Source: Paenibacillus sp. SC116 (GTDB lineage: Bacteria > Bacillota > Bacilli > Paenibacillales > Paenibacillaceae). Taken from it: a stretch of 64,000 bases of DNA. A program made the position numbers and the translations under genes. The notes below the pieces were generated by a model. The model saw only the letters and a list, made by a program, of their open reading frames with translations, made no database searches and was not told the origin of the DNA. How positions within the stretch are numbered: the stretch's first letter is position 1; every line of letters begins with the position of its first letter. The stretch spans positions 1,138,758 through 1,202,757 of the forward strand of contig NZ_JANIOF010000001.1 of the NCBI RefSeq assembly GCF_024733555.1, read 5' to 3'. This document shows positions 54,964-64,000 of this stretch, in pieces.

Positions 54964-55947
54964 TTAGTATTGAGCGAGCTTTCGCATCGCTTCTTTGAGC
55001 TTGTCTTTATTCAACATAAACTCCCGCTCTAACGGAGGACTGATTGGCATCGCCGGAACGTCAGGGCCACATAGACGCATAATCGGAGCATCCAGTTCAT
55101 GCAGCAATTCCTCAGCAATAATCGCAGCTACTTCGGCACCAATACCCCCGGTCTTATTGTCCTCATGAACGATCAGTACTTTTCCTGTCTTCGCCACCGC
55201 TTCTAAAATGCCTTCCTTATCAAGCGGCTGCAGTGTGCGAAGATCGAGAATATGAGCGCTAATGCCTTCCGATACCAATTCTTCAGCAGCCTGCATAGCA
55301 AAGTGAAGCGGCAAGCTGTAGCCAATAACAGTAATGTCCTCTCCTTCACGAATGACATTGGATTTGCCAATCGGAACGATATAATCGGTTTCTGGCACTT
55401 CGCCTTTGATCATGCGATAGCACTTTTTATTTTCAAAGAAAATAACGGGATCAGGATCACGAATTGCCGCCTTAAGCAACCCTTTCGCATCATATGCCGA
55501 ATATGGCGCAACAATTTTCAAGCCCGGTGTTCCAAAGAACACTGATTCTGGACACTGGGAGTGATATAGTCCGCCAAATATACCTCCGCCAATCGGTGCT
55601 CGAAACACAACAGGACAGTTCCAGTCATTATTTGAGCGATAACGAATCTTCGCTGCTTCGCTAATAATTTGATTCGCTGCCGGGAACATAAAGTCTGAAT
55701 ACTGCATTTCAGCGATTGGCTTCATACCAACCATTGCAGCCCCAATCGCCACTCCAGCAATCGCAGACTCAGCTAATGGAGTATCCAATGCGCGAGCCTC
55801 TCCAAATTGCTCGTACAGCCCTTTCGTTGTTGTAAAGACACCGCCTTTTACCCCAACATCTTCGCCCAGCACGAACACTTCAGGATCGCGCTCCATTTCC
55901 TCTTTCATTGCCAAGCGAATGGCATCAATATATTCAATAACGGCCAT
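54964..55947 (-). CDS. bkdAB: 2-oxoisovalerate dehydrogenase E1 beta subunit
   Basis: Forms the thiamine diphosphate enzyme with the alpha subunit. Seen: VFVLGEDVG, DTPLAESAIAG and PMNQI-like MFPAANQI region of E1 beta, and C-terminal SPPLEREFML. 327 residues from ATG 55947 behind AAGGAGGAG; starts inside the end of bkdAA (14-nt overlap), so translation is coupled. Confidence 0.9.
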   Translation of the reverse strand: MAVIEYIDAIRLAMKEEMERDPEVFVLGEDVGVKGGVFTTTKGLYEQFGEARALDTPLAESAIAGVAIGAAMVGMKPIAEMQYSDFMFPAANQIISEAAKIRYRSNNDWNCPVVFRAPIGGGIFGGLYHSQCPESVFFGTPGLKIVAPYSAYDAKGLLKAAIRDPDPVIFFENKKCYRMIKGEVPETDYIVPIGKSNVIREGEDITVIGYSLPLHFAMQAAEELVSEGISAHILDLRTLQPLDKEGILEAVAKTGKVLIVHEDNKTGGIGAEVAAIIAEELLHELDAPIMRLCGPDVPAMPISPPLEREFMLNKDKLKEAMRKLAQY

Positions 55948-56974
55948 TGGACGCTCCTCCTTCCGATTCAGCATACACATGCGTATAAGTTTCATCAGGA
56001 TGAGGATAAGGAGCTTCCTCCGCATAAGCCGTAGCTTCGTTGATAATCGCTAACAATTCTTTCACTAAAGCCTCATCTTGAGCTTCTGACCATATACCGC
56101 AATCGATCAAATACTGCTTAAAACGAGGAAGTCCGTCATTCGCGCGATGCTGCTCTACTTCTTCCTTCGTCCGATACGCAAGATCGTTATCCGAAGTGGA
56201 ATGCGGCTGCAATCGATACATGACAGATTCAATAAGTGTCGGTCCCTCGCCGCGAATAGCACGCTCGCGCGCTTCCTTCACGACTCTATATACTTCTAGT
56301 GGATCTGTTCCATCAACACGCACGCCCGGGAAACCATAGCCTGCTGCCCGATCGCTTATTTTTCCAGCCGTTTGCTTCGATAGAGGCACAGAAATCGCGT
56401 ATTGATTGTTCTGACACATAATAATAACGGGCAGACGATGAACGCCAGCAAAGTTGCAGCCTTCATGGAAATCTCCCTGATTACTCGATCCTTCGCCGAA
56501 GGTTACATACGATACGATATCCTGCTTGCGCATTTTAGCAGCCAACGCAATGCCTACGGCATGCGGCACTTGCGTGGTAACTGGGCTTGAACCCGTCACA
56601 ATGCGATGACGCTTCGATCCGAAGTGACCCGGCATCTGACGTCCTCCGCTGCTAATATCTTCCGCCTTTGCAAATATAGAGAGCATCAAATCCTTTACCG
56701 TCAGACCTACCGATAGTACAAACCCATAATCACGGTAATACGGCAGGAAGTAATCCCTCTCCCGATCCAAGGCAAATGCTGCTGCAACTTGCGTCATTTC
56801 TTGGCCGATTCCCGATACATGGAATCCTACTTTGCCAGCGCGCTGCAGGAGTAAGCCCCTTTCGTCGTATTTGCGTGCAAGTACCATCATACGATACATC
56901 TCCAAAGCTTGATCATCCGAGATTCCTAGCTGCTCATGGCGTGAACGCTCACGAACCGTTACATCTGGTGTCAT
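55934..56974 (-). CDS. bkdAA: 2-oxoisovalerate dehydrogenase E1 alpha subunit
   Basis: Thiamine diphosphate binding subunit. Seen: GEG...N motif (FGEGSSNQGDFHEGCNFAGV), FHVSGIGQE N-terminus typical of branched-chain E1 alpha and the PHSTSDND phosphorylation-loop-like segment. 346 residues from ATG 56974 behind AAAAGGGGG. Separated from the E3 gene by about 250 nt, which may contain a promoter. Confidence 0.9.
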   Translation of the reverse strand: MTPDVTVRERSRHEQLGISDDQALEMYRMMVLARKYDERGLLLQRAGKVGFHVSGIGQEMTQVAAAFALDRERDYFLPYYRDYGFVLSVGLTVKDLMLSIFAKAEDISSGGRQMPGHFGSKRHRIVTGSSPVTTQVPHAVGIALAAKMRKQDIVSYVTFGEGSSNQGDFHEGCNFAGVHRLPVIIMCQNNQYAISVPLSKQTAGKISDRAAGYGFPGVRVDGTDPLEVYRVVKEARERAIRGEGPTLIESVMYRLQPHSTSDNDLAYRTKEEVEQHRANDGLPRFKQYLIDCGIWSEAQDEALVKELLAIINEATAYAEEAPYPHPDETYTHVYAESEGGASNGRY

Positions 56975-57225
56975 GGAGTGATCCCCCTTTTCCACATGTC
57001 CTAATCGCGTTAACTTACATGTAACTACAAAAGTTGTCATCAACATCTAATACCAGGTACTAATTTTCTGGTTAGCTGTATTATACCCTCTTGCTGAGCA
57101 AAAAGAAAATGTTAAACGTCATATCGTTACGATGACAATTGCGATGACTTACAAAAAGAAACGCCTCTACTCTTCCCTAGATCAACCCATCACATCATCA
57201 ATAGAAGGTTAGAATGTGTGGGGTT

Positions 57226-58647
57226 TTACAGGATATGAGATCGACCTTGTACAGCTAACATTGCTTCCTGTACGGCTTCTGACAAAGAAGGATGCGGATG
57301 GATTACTTGTCCAATCTCCCATGGGGTACCATCCAAGAGCTGAGCTACTGCAGCTTCACTGATAAGCTCAGTCGCGTGAGGGCCAATCATATGAACACCC
57401 AGCACATCATTCGTTGTTTGATCGGCAATCACTTTGACAAATCCACCTGTCTCACCATATACAAGCGCTTTACCAATCGCTTGGAAAGGAATTTTTCCAA
57501 CTTTAACATCATGACCAGCAGCACGAGCCTCTGCTTCCGTGAGACCAATTGAAGCCGTTTCCGGTCTTGCATATACACAGCGCGGTATCATTCGTGGTTG
57601 CGGTGCCATGTTGTTGTGCCCACTCAAATGCTCCACCGCAGCTATTCCTTCTGCTGATGCTGCATGCGCAAGCTGCAGTCCGCCAATACAGTCACCAATT
57701 GCATAGATATGTGGTTCATTGGTTTGCAAATGTTCATTCACTCGAATAACGCCGTTTTCAACTTGGACATTCGTCTGCTCCAGACCAAGCTTCTCCACAT
57801 TAGCTACACGACCAACCGACACAAGCATACGATCTACTTGCAGATGAATCGTCTCTTCCGCACAGGTCGCCAAAATATCCATCCCAGCTTCATCCTTGCG
57901 AATACCTTCCGCATCAATGGCACATTTCGTAAAGATCGTGACGCCTCGATCTGTAAGCTGCTTATACATTTCTCTAGCAACATCTTCGTCTTCGAAAGGA
58001 AGAATCCGATCACCCGCTTCTATCACGGTCACTTCAACGCCAAAATCCACCATCATCGATGCCCACTCTATACCAATCACACCACCACCAACGATTGCGA
58101 TACGCTGAGGCAGCGTGTCCCATTCAAGAGCCTCATCGCTCGTGAATACGTACTGCCCATCAGCTTCTAAGCCGTGCAGCACTCGTGGTCGAGACCCTGT
58201 TGCAATAATAAGATATTTCGGTACAACCGTCTCCGACTCACCATTTTCCAGTTCAACAGCAACCGAGCCGCTTTGCGGTGAAAATATGGAGGGACCCATG
58301 ACACGCCCATTACCATGTATCACCTCAATTTTATGCTTGTTCATCAAATATTGAACACCTCGGTGCAACTGCTCCACAATTCCTTGTTTACGAGCTTGCA
58401 CTTCATCAAATTGCAACTTCACCCCTTCTGTATGCACGCCAAACTGAGCACTTTCCTTAGCTAGCGCATATACTTCTGCACTGCGAAGCAGCGCCTTACT
58501 CGGAATGCAACCACGATGGAGGCAAGTACCTCCCAACTGCTGCTTCTCTATCACTACAACATGATGACCTGCCTGCGCCGCTGCAATTGCAGCTACATAG
58601 CCACCTGTTCCTCCACCAATAATGGCAACGTCTACTTGCTTTGTCAT
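57226..58647 (-). CDS. lpdV: Dihydrolipoamide dehydrogenase (E3)
   Basis: Reoxidises lipoyl groups with NAD. Seen: FAD GGGTGGYVAA, redox-active C42-x4-C47 (GGTCLHRGCIPS), NAD GGGVIGIE and C-terminal HPHPSLSE with catalytic His-Glu. 473 residues from ATG 58647; the frame's GTG four codons earlier sits too close to GAGGAG. First gene of the bkd cluster, before bkdAA. Confidence 0.92.
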   Translation of the reverse strand: MTKQVDVAIIGGGTGGYVAAIAAAQAGHHVVVIEKQQLGGTCLHRGCIPSKALLRSAEVYALAKESAQFGVHTEGVKLQFDEVQARKQGIVEQLHRGVQYLMNKHKIEVIHGNGRVMGPSIFSPQSGSVAVELENGESETVVPKYLIIATGSRPRVLHGLEADGQYVFTSDEALEWDTLPQRIAIVGGGVIGIEWASMMVDFGVEVTVIEAGDRILPFEDEDVAREMYKQLTDRGVTIFTKCAIDAEGIRKDEAGMDILATCAEETIHLQVDRMLVSVGRVANVEKLGLEQTNVQVENGVIRVNEHLQTNEPHIYAIGDCIGGLQLAHAASAEGIAAVEHLSGHNNMAPQPRMIPRCVYARPETASIGLTEAEARAAGHDVKVGKIPFQAIGKALVYGETGGFVKVIADQTTNDVLGVHMIGPHATELISEAAVAQLLDGTPWEIGQVIHPHPSLSEAVQEAMLAVQGRSHIL

Positions 58648-58861
58648 GAAACTTTTCACTCCTCTTTTGTATCTTGGTGATATTGTAACTCCTTTTTACG
58701 CTCCAGCCAATTCTATAACCAACCGAACAAGTATCCTCTACTAAAAAAATATGATAAAAAAGCAAGATTAGACATATTTCCATACTCAAGGTAAGATGAA
58801 GCGAGAGCAGAAAAATATGTAAATGACACATATATCCCTTATAAAGGAATGAGAATCAGCG

Positions 58862-59248
58862 ATGGCAAATGCGAATGTTAAATTAACAATCTCTCGTTTT
58901 ATTGCGATTATGATGCTAGTAATACCTGGAGTGCTCGCAACTGCTGGATTTTTGTACATGAAAGATGCCATTTATCAATATATCGTAGACAAAGGAAATC
59001 CCACATTAACCGATATATCATTCGGATGGTTGCCCTTCTTAGGGGGTCTATTCCTCTTTGCAATAGGGGTGGGGTTTATTGGGGGTTGGATCTTTTTCCG
59101 CGATCGGAAACATAACTATGTTGCACCCCGTTTCCGTGAAAAGAAACCTCGCGGACCCCGTCCAGACTTTCGTCAGCAAGCAACACGTTCCGAGTACAGT
59201 TCTGGAGATAACCACTCTGCTGAAGCAAACGGATCAAACACGAAGTAA
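58862..59248 (+). CDS. yqzF: DUF2627 membrane protein, YqzF-like
   Basis: 128 residues. Seen: two membrane spans (about 12-32 and 58-83) and a basic C-terminal tail. In B. subtilis a DUF2627 protein, YqzF, is also found beside the bkd/ptb region. ATG with GGAATGAGAATCAGCG upstream (weak site). Function unknown. Confidence 0.8.
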   Translation: MANANVKLTISRFIAIMMLVIPGVLATAGFLYMKDAIYQYIVDKGNPTLTDISFGWLPFLGGLFLFAIGVGFIGGWIFFRDRKHNYVAPRFREKKPRGPRPDFRQQATRSEYSSGDNHSAEANGSNTK

Positions 59249-59291
59249 TCATTCATTGATTTTTTGCGGTTATACAAACCGTTAACCTCTA

Positions 59292-59345
59292 TAAATAAAG
59301 AAGGAAGTTCGCAGCATACGCCGCGGACTTCCTTCTTTATTTCGT
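59292..59345. terminator. Bidirectional terminator after yqzF
   Basis: Stem AAATAAAGAAGGAAGT / ACTTCCTTCTTTATTT with loop; convergent with the 59371-59790 gene. Confidence 0.8.
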
Positions 59346-59370
59346 TTAAATTAACAAAATATACCACAGG

Positions 59371-59790
59371 CTATCCCCCTGCTTCTGGAGGAACAGCTCC
59401 TTCAGGTCCTTCACCAATACCCGGGAATAACCCCGTATCTTCTAACGCTTCGAACAAACCAATATTCTCTTCGTTCAAAAATTCGGGTCGAATGCCAAAT
59501 TTCCCGAAATCACCTGCTAAAATAACTTGAACGGTTTTATTTCGATTTATGATAACCGTCTCGACAATAAGCCAATCTTTTAGTATCGCTGCCAGAAGGA
59601 CCGCCTTCTGCAACGTGATCGGAGGAATCGGCGGAGGTTTGTTCGGACACCCCTTACCATCTGGACCTGGGGGATAAGGACCCTTTCCTCCCCCTTCATT
59701 GTTGTGTAAGTAAGCTTCCTTCTGCCTACGACCATTGTGTTGATCCCGACGACTTCTCCGATATGGGTGCTGTTTACGACGCCTATTCAT
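59371..59790 (-). CDS. Hypothetical protein, basic head, Pro/Gly middle
   Basis: 139 residues, not recognised. Seen: Arg-rich N-terminus (residues 2-25), a Gly/Pro-rich region (33-60), a hydrophobic helical part (62-95) and an acidic, Pro-containing C-terminus. No signal peptide, no known motif. RBS AAGGCGG. Amino acid bias of this kind is seen in spore coat proteins; that is only a guess. Confidence 0.6.
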   Translation of the reverse strand: MNRRRKQHPYRRSRRDQHNGRRQKEAYLHNNEGGGKGPYPPGPDGKGCPNKPPPIPPITLQKAVLLAAILKDWLIVETVIINRNKTVQVILAGDFGKFGIRPEFLNEENIGLFEALEDTGLFPGIGEGPEGAVPPEAGG

Positions 59791-59885
59791 AGGAAGCCGC
59801 CTTTCTCATTCGTCTAGGCCCAGTGCTAACGACAGCACTTCATACAGTATAGTATCCAGTTGCCTAATTGGTGAAAGACAGTTTG

Positions 59886-61079
59886 TTAGCTTGAATGTCG
59901 TTTCTGTTCTGTGATTACGTTTCGTGTGCGACTCCACTTCTCGTAAAACAGACGCTTGTCTCGCGTAAAGAAGTTCACAATGAGGTGAAGCACGAGTAGT
60001 CCGCCAATACCAAAGTACGCGAAAAACAACACCAAGTGCATAAGCGGAGGTATCGTTACAAAGCTGAGTATCCATCCAAATACGTAACTATATCCAAACA
60101 AAACAGAATACAACAGCCCATATCGAATGAAAAGCGATCTCGCTGTAATCGTCCGGCCATGTGGATTGGCTTGCAATCGATCATCCACCACATGTATTCG
60201 TGTTATCCATTTCCCTACTGTCCGACCATTACTTATTGCAGGAATAATAACAAAGTAAATAAGTACACCGACGATGCTGATGATGGCATATAAAAACCAA
60301 TCGATAACCGTATCCGTCCTTGTAAATATTATGTTGCGGTAGACCGTAATGCCTATTCCGAACGTAACGATCCCTGTAAGAACCGTATAAAAAAAGGAAT
60401 CGATAAGAAAGGCAATGAACCTGCGTACATAACCAACTGTCATTTGAGAAAGCTTAACATCCTCATCCAACTTCTCAGTCCGAGGCAAAAAGAAGGTAAG
60501 GAGCGGCGTAATGAAATAGCCGATTAGGCCACCGGAAGTATTTAATACAAAATCATCGACATCGAATAAACGATAAGGACAATCAAATATACCAAACAAT
60601 CCTGTAATTTGCGTAACCTCGAACAAAATTGCCGCACCAAAAGCTATGCAGCCCGTTTGAAATGCCGTCCGTTTGAAGTAATACCTTGCGTATACCCCGA
60701 TTGGAATCGTAAGAAATACGTTAAAGATGGCTTGTAAAAAAGCTCTCTCTTTCAAGAGCATCAAGTAGGTGCTTGGTTGTGCAAAATTAGTCTGTGTTTG
60801 ATTCACAATTTCCGAAAGAAATGTAAAGGGAATTAATTGGGAATACGTCCAAAATGAGCCTTCACGAATACAGTTATCAGTACTGCTTGGAAACGGTAAA
60901 ATGACTAAAAAGTAAGCCGATATCATGTACAGCAGCATGGAATAGAGCACCGCAGCGCGAAGTTTGTTTACGTATCCATACTTGCGATACTGCACAATAA
61001 GAAATGGTAGGGTTAACGCTAGCGCAATGAACGGAAAAAACAACGCTGCATCCATTAGGGGTTTTACATAAGCTTGCAT
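59886..61079 (-). CDS. VanZ-RDD fusion membrane protein
   Basis: 397 residues, about eight membrane spans. Seen: N-terminal VanZ-like domain (about 35-200) with DVDDFVLNTSGGLIGY, then an RDD domain from about 212 with GYVRRFIAFLIDSFFY and GRTVGKWITRIHVV. VanZ domain proteins affect teicoplanin resistance in enterococci; RDD proteins are often transport-related. Combined role unknown. TTG/ATG start near a weak site. Confidence 0.85.
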   Translation of the reverse strand: MQAYVKPLMDAALFFPFIALALTLPFLIVQYRKYGYVNKLRAAVLYSMLLYMISAYFLVILPFPSSTDNCIREGSFWTYSQLIPFTFLSEIVNQTQTNFAQPSTYLMLLKERAFLQAIFNVFLTIPIGVYARYYFKRTAFQTGCIAFGAAILFEVTQITGLFGIFDCPYRLFDVDDFVLNTSGGLIGYFITPLLTFFLPRTEKLDEDVKLSQMTVGYVRRFIAFLIDSFFYTVLTGIVTFGIGITVYRNIIFTRTDTVIDWFLYAIISIVGVLIYFVIIPAISNGRTVGKWITRIHVVDDRLQANPHGRTITARSLFIRYGLLYSVLFGYSYVFGWILSFVTIPPLMHLVLFFAYFGIGGLLVLHLIVNFFTRDKRLFYEKWSRTRNVITEQKRHSS

Positions 61080-61290
61080 ACGAGCAATTACCTTCTTTCT
61101 CTCTCAGGTACTTTGTTACCCATTAAAAATATACTTCATCAACACATGCGTAAAAGAACTAGAAATACGAGTAAAGTCTAGCGATTATACAAAGAATTTA
61201 TAAGATTATATATTAGCGGATTTAACCTATATTTCGCAACAAAAGTAACTAAAAATTATTAATACAAGTAAATGTTTATGACTTTAGTCA

Positions 61291-61330
61291 CAAAAAAACG
61301 CATGCACAATGTATTCACATTGTACATGCG
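61291..61330 (-). terminator. Terminator of the ABC-2 exporter operon
   Basis: Perfect 14-bp stem CGCATG.ACAATGT with complement, loop ATTC, then seven T on the minus strand, 110 nt past the last permease. The 360-nt gap 61080-61439 shows nothing else. Confidence 0.85.
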
Positions 61331-61439
61331 GATAATAGATGTGCCTGGACGAAGGCCATAGAGTGAACCGGTATTAGCTCTTACGACGCTAGGATGTGTA
61401 ATCACAACACAACACTTTTGGAAGTGACAATCTGTTACC

Positions 61440-62222
61440 TCAACTCCCAGCCCCCTGATATTTATGAATACCGCGATGCCAGATGAAAATGGTAAGCATT
61501 AAGAATAGCGGTCCCACAATAGGCACAAGCAGTAATGCGGAATTCTCTTCTTTCTGTAATAAATATAGCGCAGGAAAATAATTAATAAAGGCAAGCGGCA
61601 TCATCCATGTTAAAACAACCTGGATTACAGCGGTATAGGCGGAAAGCGGATAATTGATGACATCTTTTATTTTGAAATATAAATCGCCCATGAACTGTGA
61701 CTTCATAAAATACAAGCTCCAACTGCCAATTAATATCAATCCCCCCGCCTGCAGCATAGAGCCGCTTAGCAAGGTAAACAAAAAATAGATAGATTCAAAG
61801 ATTCCCCATTGCACGCTTAAGTTGCCTAACGACCATATTAAGAGAGCAGCAGAAATCAGAATATGCGCGATATAGCCAAAGTTAAAGAAGCTCGCGAGCA
61901 AATAGCTAAAGGGATTGATAGGCTTAATTAAATATTTATCCAGATCCCCTTTTATAATAAGTTGTTCCAAACTCAACATTGGTGTGTATGTAAATGAAGC
62001 CCCAATCGCATACGTTAGCACATTGATGCTAATGAGGAACGCCATTTCTGGCCAAGCCCAGCCCTCAATTGTAGTAAATCGATTCAGAAGCAGCCATACA
62101 ATTAAATAATTGGCAGCATATCCGAGTATTTGGCCAACCATTCCAAGCAAGAAGTCAGCCCGATATTCCATCCGCGTCCGCATGATTATTTTTAGAAAAT
62201 GAAAAAACAGTTTAACTGACAC
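61440..62222 (-). CDS. ABC-2 family exporter permease (second)
   Basis: 260 residues, about six membrane spans, of the DUF990-type permeases that always occur as a pair with an ABC ATPase. GTG start at 62220-62222 behind GGGGTGG. Partner of the two genes upstream. Substrate unknown; related systems export hydrophobic compounds. Confidence 0.85.
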   Translation of the reverse strand: MSVKLFFHFLKIIMRTRMEYRADFLLGMVGQILGYAANYLIVWLLLNRFTTIEGWAWPEMAFLISINVLTYAIGASFTYTPMLSLEQLIIKGDLDKYLIKPINPFSYLLASFFNFGYIAHILISAALLIWSLGNLSVQWGIFESIYFLFTLLSGSMLQAGGLILIGSWSLYFMKSQFMGDLYFKIKDVINYPLSAYTAVIQVVLTWMMPLAFINYFPALYLLQKEENSALLLVPIVGPLFLMLTIFIWHRGIHKYQGAGS

Positions 62223-62237
62223 GTTACCACCCCATTA

Positions 62238-63023
62238 TTAACCGCCTTGTACGATTAACCGTTTAATGGCCTTCCACCACAATAAATTGACTGCAAGCAG
62301 TAAAATAGCGACCCACCCACATCCTTGGAGCAATGTTAGGTACGGCTGATCTATTTTCCCTAAATAAATAGCAGATGGAACATATCCTAAATACTGAAAC
62401 GGAAGCATATAGGCAAGTTTCGCCCAAAATGGATTAAAGAACCAGATTGGAACAAAAACGCCTGAGAAAATGGTCATTAAGGCACCTAGTGTCCAATTCA
62501 ATGCAAATGTAGTAAGAAACCAAAAAGCAATAAGCGCAACCAAATAACCAATAAGGAACGATATGATCATAGCCAACAATAAACTAATTAGAAAAGGAAG
62601 TAGGTTCGAAGCATCTGGAAGTTGAACACCGAATAGCAATAGAGCGATTAGTATAGAAGGAACAACATTAAATAGTAATTGAAAACCAACCGTTCCTAAT
62701 TGTTCAAAAAATAAGTACCAAGGATAGCTGATCGGCTTCTGCAAATCCGAACAAATATCACCTGACTGTAATTTGGAATCTATGGATTGATATACGTTAG
62801 TCATAAGCAAGTTCATGACGGATGTTGTAATTACAGAGTACGTAATCATTTCACTTATATTTATCGTATGCGAAGGAGAGCTAGCTGCAAGTGACTTCCA
62901 TATCGAGATTTGGATGAACATGATGACGATGTTCCCGAAAATTCGCAGCCATACCTCAGAACGATAGCTCATATGTTTGGAAAAGGATTTGCCGCAGTAC
63001 GCCAAGTATGCTCTCATTGTCAT
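62238..63023 (-). CDS. ABC-2 family exporter permease (first)
   Basis: About 261 residues, six membrane spans, same family as the other permease. ATG at 63023 overlaps the ATPase TGA stop; a GTG just upstream and an ATG two codons later are alternatives, and no strong binding site is seen. Confidence 0.85.
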   Translation of the reverse strand: MTMRAYLAYCGKSFSKHMSYRSEVWLRIFGNIVIMFIQISIWKSLAASSPSHTINISEMITYSVITTSVMNLLMTNVYQSIDSKLQSGDICSDLQKPISYPWYLFFEQLGTVGFQLLFNVVPSILIALLLFGVQLPDASNLLPFLISLLLAMIISFLIGYLVALIAFWFLTTFALNWTLGALMTIFSGVFVPIWFFNPFWAKLAYMLPFQYLGYVPSAIYLGKIDQPYLTLLQGCGWVAILLLAVNLLWWKAIKRLIVQGG

Positions 63024-64000
63024 CACACTCTAATTTTCGAATTTTGATTCAAGTTCACGAAAGCTTTATGTATAATCTCTTCAATGCTCATATCCTCAAT
63101 CGAAATATCTTTAATTTGCTCTACATTAGGGATGCTCATAATAGAACGCATAAGCGAATGTTCTTCTCCGTCGTGATGTATAAATTCAAATTTTTTACGT
63201 ACACCTTCATCACGAATCAGTTGAGCATTCGGAAATACAATTGGTCCAGGATCAGCATGAAATTCGATCGTAACCTGTTTATTGACTCCGCCAATTTCCT
63301 GCTTCAAATGATGAACATCGCCATCAAACACTGCCTTGCCGTGATTCACGATAATAATGCGATCACAAATTTCTTCAATGTCTTTCAGATCATGAGTTGT
63401 CAGCATGATAGCTACATTCGTCTCTTGATTCACTTGGCGTAAGAATGTGCGGATATTATGTTTAGCGATTACGTCCAACCCAATCGTCGGTTCGTCTAGA
63501 AAAAGAATCTCGGGATTGTGCAGAAGTGCTAACGCTATCTCAGCTCGCATTCGTTGTCCCAAGCTCAACTGCCTAACAGGCTTATTCACAAAGCTCCCCA
63601 TATCCAGCAGTTCAACATATTGCTTCACCCTGCTGCTATAATCACCATCGCTAATGTTGTAAATATGCTTATGCAGCTCAAAAGAGTCTAATACAGGCAA
63701 GTCCCACCACAATTGACTTCGCTGCCCGAATACGACCCCAAGCTTCTTCGCTATTTCTTGGCGATGACGATAAGGTATCTTCCCATCTACGTGAATGTCA
63801 CCTGATGTTGGGACAAGGATGCCTGTTAGCATCTTAATCATCGTAGACTTGCCAGCCCCATTCGGTCCTAAGTAGCCAACTGATTCGCCGGATTCAATGC
63901 TGAACGATATCCCATCGACAGCTTTCGTATACACATATTCACTGCTGAATAGAGACTTAATCAAGCCAAACGGGCCTATAAACCGCTTGTTCGTGCGATA
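63023..64000 (-). CDS. ABC transporter ATPase, 5' end outside the window
   Basis: Seen: Walker A GPNGAGKST, signature LSLGQRMR, Walker B ILFLDEPT and switch His in TTHD; C-terminal extra domain of the ABC-2 exporter group. The reading frame is open to the last base of the window with sequence of the family type (FIGPFGL before IKSLF), so the TTG near 63964 is not the real start and the gene is incomplete here. Confidence 0.9.
   Translation of the reverse strand, partial: YRTNKRFIGPFGLIKSLFSSEYVYTKAVDGISFSIESGESVGYLGPNGAGKSTMIKMLTGILVPTSGDIHVDGKIPYRHRQEIAKKLGVVFGQRSQLWWDLPVLDSFELHKHIYNISDGDYSSRVKQYVELLDMGSFVNKPVRQLSLGQRMRAEIALALLHNPEILFLDEPTIGLDVIAKHNIRTFLRQVNQETNVAIMLTTHDLKDIEEICDRIIIVNHGKAVFDGDVHHLKQEIGGVNKQVTIEFHADPGPIVFPNAQLIRDEGVRKKFEFIHHDGEEHSLMRSIMSIPNVEQIKDISIEDMSIEEIIHKAFVNLNQNSKIRV

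Noticed and set aside
57664..58170. 168-codon plus-strand frame inside lpdV
   Set aside because: Antisense to a well-conserved dehydrogenase with complete motifs.

Overview
The window comes from a low-GC, spore-forming Firmicute, most likely Paenibacillaceae. It carries the sigF, spoIIAA and spoIIAB genes, spoIIM, spmA, spmB, ypeB, a spoVAF homologue, the res cytochrome biogenesis operon, a serine T-box leader and an FMN riboswitch. Much of the gene order follows one Bacillus subtilis chromosomal arc (ypfD, cmk, ypfB, ypfA, ypeB, prsW, ypbH, ypbG, ypbD, serA, res, rluB, spm, dacB, scp, rib, ppiB, lysA, spoVAF, sigF, spoIIA, dacF, punA, deoB, xerD, fur, spoIIM, yqxK-like, nudF), with local insertions and losses. 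I see no rRNA, tRNA, CRISPR array, insertion sequence or prophage. The window is mostly core genome.

Layout. 1-9.5 kb (minus strand): truncated rpsA, plsC, cmk, ypfB, the PilZ gene ypfA/motI, ypeB, a 49-residue zinc-finger-like gene, prsW, mecA/ypbH, a YtxH-like protein, a metallophosphoesterase and a CPBP protease. 9.7-11.8 kb (plus): serA under a Ser T-box. 11.9-22.6 kb (minus): resE, resD, resC, resB and resA, rluB, the dacB-spmA-spmB unit, ytfI-ytfJ. 22.8-24.9 kb: scpA, scpB and a metallo-hydrolase. 24.9-29.2 kb: ribDE-BA-H under an FMN riboswitch. 29.4-36.4 kb: ppiB, lysA, spoVAF, the spoIIAA-spoIIAB-sigF operon and dacF. 36.6-43.6 kb: an orphan gene, gudB (plus), the nucleoside salvage genes deoB, punA and pdp, xerD, yqzK. 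43.8-48.8 kb: an AprX-like protease, fur, spoIIM, an endoQ-like gene broken by an in-frame amber codon, nudF and divergent mciZ. 49-61 kb: tetR and an MFS exporter, an M20 peptidase, a Prli42-like microprotein, lipB, a branched-chain 2-oxoacid dehydrogenase cluster, yqzF, two poorly known genes including a VanZ-RDD fusion. 61.4-64 kb: an ABC-2 exporter cut by the window end.

Shared themes. Sporulation and germination (sigF module, spoIIM, spm, ypeB, spoVAF, ytfJ, mciZ, two D,D-carboxypeptidases), aerobic respiration (res), riboflavin, lysine and serine synthesis, chromosome segregation (scpAB, xerD), and lipoate-dependent oxoacid oxidation (lipB beside bkd).

The observations I would check first are: the CAG-to-TAG type nonsense codon in the EndoQ-like gene; the XerD orthologue with Gln in place of a catalytic His; two unlisted-size microproteins (MciZ and Prli42 candidates); an FMN riboswitch whose only clear terminator is about 280 nt past the aptamer; a sigma-H promoter with two Spo0A-box-like sites before spoIIAA; and a ResE without a sensor domain. 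I did not find a convincing novel multi-gene system. Start codons were chosen by ribosome-binding-site inspection by eye, and family calls rest on recognised motifs and gene order, not on searches.
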